This document shows positions 55,701-64,000 of a stretch of 64,000 nucleotides of DNA, piece after piece. Position 1 is the first letter of the stretch, and the number at the start of each line of letters is the position of its first letter. Under the pieces are notes generated by a model. That model made no database searches. It was not told the DNA's origin and saw only the letters and a list, made by a program, of their open reading frames with translations. Made by a program: the position numbers and the translations under genes. Origin of the DNA: Rhipidocladum racemiflorum (taxonomy: Eukaryota > Streptophyta > Magnoliopsida > Poales > Poaceae); the NCBI GenBank assembly GCA_036346355.1, contig CM070571.1, forward strand, positions 48,504,293-48,568,292. Direction: 5' to 3'.

Positions 55701-56940
55701 TGAAGGATCATTGTTTTTGATCCAATTGTTTTTGATGATGAGTATTTGAAAAGAGTTGAAATTGATTTGATTATTTGATAAGATTTGAAAGTGGTTTGAT
55801 TATTTAGTGGTTGTATGGATTAATTTGAGTCAAGTCGCGGACTTGGGCTCGGAAATTGTTTGTGTGTTTTTGTTCACGCACGAGTGTGTTGCTTGAGGTC
55901 GAACATGGTCGATGACGGACCGAGACTAGGTTCAGGGAGGAACCGAGGTCGTGAGGGTCGAGGATGTCATGCGAGATGTTTGGACTAGAGGACGATGCAC
56001 GTGAGGTCGAGATCGTTGCAGCGTAGTGGCGGTGGCGTCTGGCGTGTATACAAATTTTTGAAGCAGTGTATGCAGGCAAATGCAAGTGTATGTGTGTGCA
56101 TACATGTGCATGTATGTGCATGCCATGAGAGAGAGTGGTGTATGTGCATTTAATGCATGTGTGTGTGTGCATTTAATGCCATGCATGGTGTGTGCGTGTG
56201 TGAGTAGTGCACATGGAGTGTGTGTGTGCATGCATACGAATGCATGTGTGCGTGAGTGCATCGTGAGTATGTGTCTGCATGCATGTTGCGTATGTGTGCA
56301 GGTCTCATGGCGAAGTGCGTCGCGGTGCATGCAAAGTGGCGGCGTGGCTGGCGCCGCTCGAGCAAGGCAGGGCAGCGTTGGTGCACGTGATTGCATGCAG
56401 AGCCCGAGGCGGGTTGATGCGAGACTAGGAAGCGGATTGGTTTGTTCCAATCGAAAGCAGAAAATGATTCCTAAGTCTAAACGGATTAGTCCGACAGATT
56501 TTTGGGGTGTCTCTTGTCCTTTAAATAGGGGTTCTAGGGGCTTAGAAATTATCCAATGCAAAGGGCAAGAAGCAAAAGGTGCCTACAACAAAGAAGAGCT
56601 TGTGTGCTCTATCTAGTTGGTTTATAGTAGAGTTTTCTAATCTTTTGAGATTAGAAGATTTTTGGTGTCATCATGTGGAAGATGGCTTTGGAATAAAGAA
56701 AAGGGTTATACAATTCTTTTATCCTTTTTGCTTTGATTCTTGATTAGAAAATTTGTTCTTCTTTTGTTAGAACTAGTTTTGATTTATGTTCGATTTGTCT
56801 CGCTAATTAATCTAGGGTTTTGTTCTCTACGATATTAGATATTCTTCCGCTATTTAGGGGTCTTTAATTTTTCGAAAGAAATAGTTGAATTTTATTCGGC
56901 ATCTATTCACCCCCCCTCTAGTTGCCTACTCGGTCCTACA
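55701..56940 (+). mobile_element. Copia 3' LTR
   Basis: Same start and end as the 5' LTR with scattered small deletions. TATA-like CTTTAAATAGGG at about 56519. Confidence 0.93.
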
Positions 56941-56945
56941 GGAGT

Positions 56946-57675
56946 GCTCTTGAAAAGTTTGCATTCATGTCATGAATCGAGATTTCCATTGCTCTCTAGC
57001 ATGAAAAGAAATAGTGAATAATTTCTGGCATTTGGCTATGCTGTAAGAGAATTGACTTTCCTTTTCTCTTTGAGAGTTATTGTGGCGGTTGTGGATTCCT
57101 TTGTTTGATTTGAGAATCGGTTTTCTCTTCCAAAATATTGATTTTGGTTAAAATGATACCTTTAGCTGTGGCGAAAGTAAGTCGAGTTGTCTTTGATTGT
57201 TGAGAACTTCTGTCAAAGATTTGTGTGGAGTCCCTCTTTTGTTTGAGTGCTCCCCGATGCGAATTGAATCGCATTGGTTTGAGATTTGAGTTTTTCATTT
57301 ACGGCTTGACTTAGGAAGAGAAAAAGAGTGATCTTTGGAGGTTGTCGAATTCTTTCAAAAGTGGTTTGCGACGTTTTGGGTTCCAGTTGATGAATGTGGT
57401 TCATCCGTCTAAAGAGGATTGCTATGTTGCTGGCATTCTAGTTTGAGATAAGTATAGGAATGTCTATGGAATTGTTGAGTATAATGGAGGATTATACTCA
57501 TGGGCTTGGTAGTATTTGAGTTAGAAATTGTGAGGGCGAGACCCCTCGTAGTAAAAGAACCAGTTGTGGTTTGGTAAGAATTTACAGCCCTAGCTTGGGA
57601 TAGGCGTAGGACATTGGTTGTTTGCGAAGTGGTGTGTCTCGGATTCGGGGTCGAATCCTGTTAAGGGGGAGAGAA
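56946..57675 (+). other. Gypsy3 internal region, part 3, with polypurine tract
   Basis: 730 bp without a recognisable gene. The final 60 bp (GGATTCGGGGTCGAATCCTG, TTAAGGGGGAGAGAA) match the gypsy2 end before its 3' LTR, supporting common replication signals. Confidence 0.7.
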
Positions 57676-60027
57676 TATGACACCCCAGAATGTGACATCA
57701 TGGAAAGTGACATTATGGAATGTGACTTTATAGAATGTGGCATTACCGTATGAGTTATTTCATGTTTTTTTGGGCCCTTCAGGGTGTTCGGGCTTCTCCG
57801 GGGGATTTGTGGGCCTTGGGGTTTGGTTTGGGCCTAAGTGGGCTGGTTTGGGCCCAAGAGGGGGGTGCTTGGGCAGCAAACCCTAGCCTCCTCCACCCCC
57901 TGGACGCCACCCCCCTTCCCCCACTTCCTCCACCTCCTAGCCGGCCCTAGCTAGGAACCACCCTCTCCTTGTTGCCACACCCTCCCCCTCCATTGATCTC
58001 TCCGTTGGGAAGCTCCGCGACGAGAGGATCCGGCGGGATTGGCGCGTGGAAGGAGATCGGGCGACCGGGAGGAGTTTTCGTCGGTTCGTCGTTCGTCGGG
58101 CTAAGGTATGGTGATGGGAGATCCTTGGGGGTGGATTAGGTGTTGTGCTAGTGGTGTTTTTGATGCTTTAGATCCATGTTTAGGTGCTTCCCCTTGATGA
58201 GATTAGGGAGTTTACTATGATTGTCACACGTTCTGTCTCGAGCAGATTGGGCGGCCGACCTAGGGTTTGAGTTTTCGCAATTTTAGATTCGGAATTTGGT
58301 CGTCCGCCTGTAGAGAAAGTTGTAGGTAATTGAATTACCTTTAATTGGGAACCAAGAATGTTAATTTACGTCCAGCCGTTTGAAAGTTATGGCTATTTTA
58401 CCGAACGTGTACAAAACTGTGACGTGATTGGGACAGATCGTGTTGATCTGTAGATTAGGCCATTTTAGAGGCCGAATCAGTTTTTCCCAATACTTAGAAA
58501 AGCTAGGAAATTTCCTAAGCTTCGAGAAAATGTACTCGTTTACTTAATTTGGAGTCTTAGAACTCAAGTTATGCTAGTTGGAAGTCCGCTGTCCCGTTGG
58601 GACAGATTCTCTGTTTTCGGATTTTAGGGGTAGTTTGCGGAGTCGGGTTAGAGGTTCGATCTTGTACTATTTTGTGGGCACGTTTTGAGTGTGTGGTACC
58701 TATGTGCAGGTGGTGTGATCCTGGGAGTGCCCTCAACCTCTCGCCAATCCGTCGCCCGCGGTTGAAGGCAAGTGTATTGGAATGGTTGTGTCCATGTGCT
58801 ATGTTGAATTGCCATGTTGGCTTCTTGCATGTTATATGATGGATAGATGTTGAGTTGCCATGTTTGATTCTTGCATGTTATAAGATGATAGATGTTGGAT
58901 TGTCATGTTTGACTTGGGGCAAGTGCATCGATTGTTGTGTTTCGGAATGATAATTGAGTGCCGTGTTAATTTACTGTATAAATTGCTATTGCATGATTTG
59001 CTATGTTGGCATCACTAGTATGTGTCGGATATGTGAGTATCCATGAAAGAAGGGAAAAAAAGGCATCTGAATGGCTCTATTGTTATGAATGTGACCATGA
59101 TATTGCATAAGATGAATATGATGAGTTTATATGCAAGTTATTCATGTTTATGGCATTTATGCATTCATGGCATGAGGACTGGCCAGGACGGTGAGAAAGT
59201 CATAACTAGTCCGGTGAGGTTGGTGAGAAAGTTATGACTAATCCGGAGCGCCATTGAGAAAGACCTACCTCGTGATTCCATCCACAGCTTTGAATGGAAG
59301 CGATGAGTAGGCACCCTCCACGGGATGGAAGGGAAAAGGGGGTGCACACCGACGGGTGTGCACTCGGTAATACTGGTATGTGCTCAACAAAGAGACATGG
59401 TGCATTGCATTGCATGAATGAGAATGTGAATGAGGAAGCATATGAGAATGTGAGTAAGTATATGAGATTGTGAACAAAGAAGTCTTCAAGAATTATTTTC
59501 CATGATTGGTGATCGGTATGATGTATATATGTGAATTGTTATTGTTTGTTCCATTGCAATACACTTTGCTGAGTGATGAACCCACGCTTGTTGTTTAATA
59601 TTTTTTTGGTACATTGAATGCGGCTTGTGGGAAAGGGAGCTAGATACACGCCTTCACTTGGCATCACTCGAACAAACAATTCATACCATTCTATAGTTGT
59701 GATGGTTTAATTTACTAATCTAGACTTGGAATACGTCGTATTGTTGGCTATGATTAATTGTTCACCCCTATTGGTTCATGAGACGCTTAAGCTTATATTC
59801 TTGGCATGAACTATTGTTGAATACCGTTTTAGATGTCCTCTATCATGCTATCATGTTATGCTGATATTGTTGTTGCTTCAAATCATAGAAAAACAAAGGT
59901 TATGCTGCCGAATTTTCGGTTAAGCATTTAGCATAGTTGCTGTAATTTAATGTAAAATGTGTGATTTGGGTGTTGCTAGTATCGGTTGTGGTGACATTCG
60001 CGGCATACTAGGTGCCGGGGTGTTACA
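57676..60027 (+). mobile_element. Gypsy3 3' LTR
   Basis: 2352 bp, starting TATGACACCCCAGAATGTGA and ending GGTGTTACA. GAAGGCAAGT at 58764-58773. Paired GGTGAGAAAGT motifs near 59190 and 59221. Stem-loop at 59902-59927. Confidence 0.92.
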
Positions 60028-60032
60028 GAGTC

Positions 60033-60795
60033 GGCTCTCCATCATGGCGACCATGGATGGACACTTCCGCCGCGAACAAAGAAGAAGCTGGGCTAGTTCC
60101 GGCGCAAGAGAATAGATACTCCGCTCGTTCTGCAAAACCGACAAGGCATATCATATCCTAGAGAGCTACTTGAACAGTACCCTCGAGAATCGCGCTAGTG
60201 AAGAAGCACGGCTCCCAGCAACCCGACATCTAAGAACAAGGAAAAGACATGAATTAGCAAGGCCTTATATGGACAGGAACCAACCTCCCATAGAAAGAAA
60301 CCAACAAACAACAACCAAGCACACCAGCTCCTATCTTCCTTAACCTAACCTTTATCCAATATGTATCTAACTTTTTGAAAGTAGATAAGTCTTCCAAACG
60401 TTATCCCACATGGAGATAATTCCAGAAAAGATAAGAATCGAGATACCTAACCCAATCCTAACCCCTTTAAGTTTTTAATTTCTTTATCCCAAAATACCTT
60501 ACGCTTCAAAGCTTCTTCTCGCAATTTTAATGACAAAAGGAGTAGAATAAGCTCATTTTCAGACCCTTATTCCCTTTCTGGTAAAACCAGCATTTAGAAT
60601 TCAAGGTAAGTCCAACCATTTTGAAGAGCAAAACAAGAGGAGATGTTACAGAAGAATAAGATTAGCAACCTACATCTTTGCAACTAAGAGTTGTATACCC
60701 AAAATAATTTTCAGAGGAAACTTTACCCTTAATTCTATCGTCCAGTCTACCAAGACTTTCCCTACAGTCTTTTGTATGTGCTTTGATACCACTCC
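60033..60795 (-). pseudogene. Element D leader and gag start (outer half)
   Basis: On the minus strand the primer site at 60791 is followed by about 600 bp of AT-rich leader. A Gag-like frame then includes SLAPELAQLLLCSRRKCPSM and runs into the gypsy3 insertion at 60033. It continues at 16063. Frames are not continuous, so the gene was decayed or frameshifted. Confidence 0.5.
60780..60791 (-). promoter_or_regulatory. Element D primer binding site
   Basis: Minus-strand TGGTATCAAAGC (one mismatch to the usual TGGTATCAGAGC), four bases after the LTR end CCCCCACA, the same spacing as in gypsy1. Confidence 0.8.
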
Positions 60796-61247
60796 TGTGG
60801 GGGCTCCTGTCCTAGAACAGTGATTCGAGTCATTACTATTGCGCTGGACTGGGAGATTAGCGCAACCCGTAAGATTCCTAATCCCTTTCCCAAGATAGTA
60901 CCCGGATTGAGGCCAATCAATCGGCACGACACACGCTAACGGCAGTCATATGCCCACTGGTTGATTCCAATCTGAGCTTCCCGCAATATGTGATTCTGTG
61001 CTAGTTCCCTGGATCAGTAGCCTAACACCACATATGATTTTCCACAAAGATGCTTCATTTCACAAACACAAAAGTAATGGATACAGTAGTGCTGGTTCGA
61101 TTACAATCGATTAAAATATATGGTTACGACTCAGCCAACTGGCTGTAACAGCAACTAAGGAACAAAAACTGTAGCAACGGCAGTGGTGTGCCTTCCCATA
61201 CCCAAAGGCATCCACACCGATTGAGGAGATAGATCCAGGTAACCGCT

Positions 61248-61318
61248 TCAAAACCCGTCGAGCTCCGAATCGTAGAATTCGACTTCAGGCTTGACTTCCT
61301 TACCTTGGGCGTCGTCTT
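61248..61318 (-). other. Putative LTR-internal acidic exon B (element D)
   Basis: After an acceptor-like ACAAGCTTAG the minus strand reads EDDAQGKEVKPEVEFYDSEL, DGF and a TGA at 61248-61250, when entered in the same phase as gypsy1 exon B (one base supplied by the upstream exon). It is acidic like gypsy1 but not alignable residue by residue. Confidence 0.4.
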
Positions 61319-62963
61319 CTAAGCTTGTTAATCAAATTTTTCGAGCAAACGATGAGTACACGTATGTACTCGCACAACTTTAGTGTTTGCAAGTATATTA
61401 GAATGCAAGCTGTGTCAAGAAACAGGTTTCTACACTAGTCTCATTTGTATGAAGCCAGATTTATTTACAATAGAGTAATAAATTCAAAAACAGCGCATAA
61501 CTTGTAAGAGCAATTGTAAACAAAATAGTTACAGCATAATTAGACAATTTAATCATCAATCCGAGTCCATCCAAATCCTAATCCAACCAAAAGGATCAAC
61601 ATGCCCCAAATGATACTTCGCTGTAGCGTTATATCGGAGCACTCATAATTGTTCATTCGGAAACCAACCAACCATTCCAATGTCCATAATCCAAATTCCA
61701 ATCCAGATCCTTAGTTCCAACTCCAACCAAACTAAAACCAAACCAAAGCCATTGCCGCAACTTGGCAAAACCTCCTTGCTATGGCCGAAGAAGATGGCAC
61801 TAGCGGCCCAAAGAACAAACGCACTAGCCCACAACTTCCCACAGTAAGGCAATCACCAACAGGAACTGAGAACTTCTACAGAACTCGCTGAGCTACCCAA
61901 CCCAAACCATTTTCCTGAAAACTCTTTCGAAAACTAAACCAGAAGTCTACACGTGACATTATTTTCCCAAGCTGCTCTTGACTGTGAGCACGGCTAATCG
62001 ATTAGGTTTATTTATTTCTCTACAGAGGTTGTACACTTTACCCACATGACACATTCTAACAATCATGTCAGCCATGTCACGCGATACTAAACGTATTCGT
62101 TTTGCTAGACTGTGACGAAACCTTTCTAATCGTTAGAGTTTAAAACCTCGCACCAGCACCGATGTATGTGCATCCCTGGCTATGGTGGTTTTACAGCTCG
62201 TCCAGCATAGGACTGCGAGCACGCGGCTCGGTGATGGCCACAAGCACCAATCAGGAACCGTCGCACTGACCCAGAACGATGGTCCACACGGGCCCCCATC
62301 GTGTCCTTTCCCATAGCGAGGCATACACTGTTGTATTGGACAACTCCGACCCCGACACCTCGAAGAGGGAGTACCTCGAACAGCACCTGAGCCAGCGGTT
62401 ACTGTCCTACTACTTCGGCCTTCCTACATGCAAGGCCAAATTCCAGCAATTGTACTAGGTTAGGGCTATCCCATACTAGCACATGTGGTTGCACTATTAA
62501 CTCAATTGATAGTATTAAGTTCGGTCCTTAGGGTGACATAGGCGAGACCTTCCAACATCCGCCCGACCTAAAACACACTTTTCCTCTTTTATTTCCATTT
62601 TTACCAACATAACCACTTATCCAAGCCACCATTTTCCAAACCAAGTTTATAATTTATAAAAGTTTTGATTGCATTGAACCACCGAACTAAAATTGATATT
62701 CACAATTCTACAGCGAGACTAAGCTTATGCAATTACTAAACGATTATACCCAGTTGACATTTATTGATATGTCTAGTCTATCTCTACTGTTCAACAAGGT
62801 TCTCATAGCAATTGAGATTGAGGTAATCCACCGAATTTAGGTTTATCTATCAATTCCCACAATTTAGCGAGCTTTACCGAACATACAAGCATGCATAATA
62901 GTTTGAAACAATTGAAATTAACTTTGCAAATATCGGTTCAATATGATGAAAGGAGGTGCTTGT

Positions 62964-63035
62964 CTGTTTGCTCTGAACTGATTACGCTTTCTGGGACGAA
63001 GTTGATGTCCTCGCCAACTGCCTCTGATGCGTTGT
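62964..63035 (-). other. Putative LTR-internal acidic exon A (element D)
   Basis: Follows GTGTGAATGTGTAG, is 72 nt long and open in the shared phase (NASEAVGEDINFVPES, then VISSEQT). The donor site reads ACAG|ACAAGC rather than GAAG|GCAAGT, so it may have decayed. Confidence 0.4.
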
Positions 63036-63410
63036 CTACACATTCACACGGCAAAAGAAACGACCATCAAAACAGGTGAAAGAAACCAAAAGAAAAGGCA
63101 GAAGGGAACACACTCGACAAGAAGCAACAACCTAGCGACAGAGTCGTTAGCACGACTCCCGGGGATTAAGTTTACACACCTAAACACTCAACTGATCGAA
63201 TACGAGAAGCTACGAACAAACGAATTAAACTAGGGCTAAAAGCCTCTGAGAATCCGGCAGTACCGATGTACAAACCGTGGTACTACCAGCCCTTCCAGCA
63301 GTACCGGGCCTCAGGTTCGGTAATGCTGACGGCTGGGGACCAAAACAGGCGCTCTCTGGAAAATAACTGCCAATATGCTAGATGCGGTACTTCCGCTGGG
63401 GCGGCAGTAC

Positions 63411-64000
63411 TGTCGGGACCCCGAATTTGCAAATCCGGACCCTCTGTGTATTCAGCACTAGTCCAGGAACGCGCTAGTGCACACAGTCTTAACATCGGTA
63501 AATATCACAATCATACCAATCGATACTATCAAAGTACTTTATTAAATAAAAGGGTTACTTGACCTTATGGCCAAGATACAAATATATATGCCTTGCAAGG
63601 CGAAACTTATTAAAAGAGAAATAACAAAGAAATGAAAATCAAATAAACTTCGTGGCGCCATCCGGTATACCACAGGCAACCGATCGGGCTCGCATCCCTA
63701 AGTAGACGGGTCTTCTTGGAAATCCTCCTCCGAACCTGGCGTAGTCTCCTCTTCAAGCGGTATTGTGTTGAGGCAAGGGTGAGTACTTGGTACTCGACAA
63801 GTCATGCCTGAGAATGCAAGCTAATATACTATATGCATGGCTTGGTACAAAGGAATAGCTCAAGGTATATTTGCGATGCTTGACTTTTGACAAGTAATAA
63901 ATGTAGATTCGAAAGCGGTAGAAATAAGTAAAGCATAAATAACTTTTCAAGAAGTTTAACAAACATTTTTCCCATCCTAAACCACATTTCCATCATCTTC
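63411..64000 (-). mobile_element. LTR E, gypsy1-related, minus strand, cut by window end
   Basis: The reverse complement of the gypsy1 LTR end (TGTCGGGACCCCGAATTTGC at 63411) and the following 590 bp align with 24100-24755. No primer site lies to its left, so this is the outer end of an element or a solo LTR. Exon-B-like segment 63698-63756 reads EEETTPGSEEDFQEDPST and then TAG on the minus strand, but its acceptor AG is lost (CCGC). Probable duplication AGTAC at 63406-63410 cannot be checked without the other side. Confidence 0.85.

Larger units (their letters stand above)
45989..56940 (+). mobile_element. Ty1/copia element nested in gypsy3, large gag (SIRE/Maximus-like)
   Basis: LTRs 45989-47241 (1253 bp) and 55701-56940 (1240 bp) start TGAAGGATCATTG and end GGTCCTACA, with GGAGT duplications at 45984-45988 and 56941-56945. 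Primer site 47244. Gene order gag, protease, integrase, RT, RNase H is that of Ty1/copia. The large Cys-containing Gag and the long stretch between RNase H and the 3' LTR (52588-55700, including a 1.9-kb solo LTR) resemble the SIRE/Maximus lineage, an inference from layout. All genes carry breaks. Confidence 0.93.
16069..60027 (+). mobile_element. Gypsy3: outer, apparently non-autonomous LTR retrotransposon split by nested insertions
   Basis: LTRs at 16069-18383 and 57676-60027, a Met-tRNA-type primer site at 18386 and a purine tract before the 3' LTR define a full element with 5-bp duplications GAGTC. After removing gypsy2 (21107-45835 plus one ATTTG) and the copia element (45989-56940 plus one GGAGT), about 3.6 kb of internal DNA remains. 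None of it encodes gag or pol that I can recognise. The leader after the primer site closely matches gypsy2 (ACCTAGAAACATGGCTTATG versus ACTTAGAAACATGGCTTAGG; GGATAGCAACATTAAAATTT in both). It therefore looks like a LARD-type element that depended on gypsy2-like proteins. Both LTRs begin TATG, where relatives begin TGTG. Confidence 0.85.
60796..63405 (-). mobile_element. Element D 5' LTR (minus strand), interrupted by LTR E
   Basis: Runs leftward and ends GAGCCCCCACA at 60796, next to the primer site. It shares the module order of gypsy1 and the left-edge LTR: an acidic exon-like segment (62964-63035), a block with CTCTACAGAGG and CGATTAGG words near 62000, and a second acidic exon (61248-61318). 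Its 5' end lies beyond LTR E, outside the window. The part next to E (63255-63410) repeats GCAGTACC/GGTACT words. Confidence 0.75.

Noticed and set aside
12861..60796. Treating the minus-strand copia LTR at 12861-13787 and the element D LTR at 60796 as a pair
   Set aside because: Their ends differ (TTCCAACA versus CCCCCACA) and the inner sequences do not match, so they belong to different elements.

Overview
This window is nuclear DNA of a flowering plant, almost certainly a grass. The evidence is one intact host gene, a cytosolic ribosomal protein S27 gene (RPS27, four coding exons, minus strand, 9614-11595), surrounded by layered plant transposable elements. The retroelements resemble rice-type chromoviruses with long LTRs and extra sequence upstream of gag, but the genus cannot be fixed from sequence alone.

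Layout, left to right. 1-3519: truncated minus-strand gypsy-type LTR. 3520-3719: a MITE-like element. 3744-8722: complete hAT transposon (8-bp target duplication GATACTGT) whose BED/hATC transposase (4558-6818) is broken by two stop codons. 9614-11830: RPS27 with its promoter, a small TIR element in intron 3, and a 266-bp Helitron directly upstream of the promoter (11830-12095). 12624-12844: a possible terminal exon of an unrecognised minus-strand gene. 12861-14830: minus-strand copia remnant whose RT region has been deleted. 15297-16063 and 60033-60795: the two halves of a minus-strand element (D) with a gag zinc knuckle. D is split by a 44-kb nested block, and its LTR begins at 60796.

The nested block 16069-60027 can be resolved to the base by target-site duplications. 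Gypsy3 (16069-60027, TSD GAGTC) has no recognisable gag-pol. It was hit by gypsy2 (21107-45835, TSD ATTTG) and by a copia element (45989-56940, TSD GGAGT). Gypsy2 was hit in its 5' LTR by gypsy1 (21338-33917, TSD GACCT) and in its 3' LTR by a solo LTR (42149-44477, TSD TTTGG). The copia element carries a minus-strand solo LTR (53283-55146, TSD AGGCT). Gypsy1 and gypsy2 are chromovirus-like (integrase C-terminus ending in a chromodomain-like region). Gypsy3 shares gypsy2's LTR modules, leader and polypurine end and looks like a non-autonomous partner. At the right edge another minus-strand LTR (E, 63411 onward) sits inside D's LTR.

Most interesting signal: the long gypsy LTRs appear to contain a small spliced reading frame. 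In gypsy1, D and the left-edge LTR, a short acidic exon follows a ...GTAG acceptor and ends, in two of the three families, at a GC-type splice donor (GAAG|GCAAGT). Its length is always a multiple of three and its phase is conserved. A second acidic exon ending in a stop codon is found about 1.2-1.6 kb downstream in gypsy1 and D (and in E) and is in frame with the first. The gypsy2/gypsy3 LTRs keep the same donor motif and add a conserved two-part stem-loop. None of this is explained by normal LTR retrotransposon gene content.
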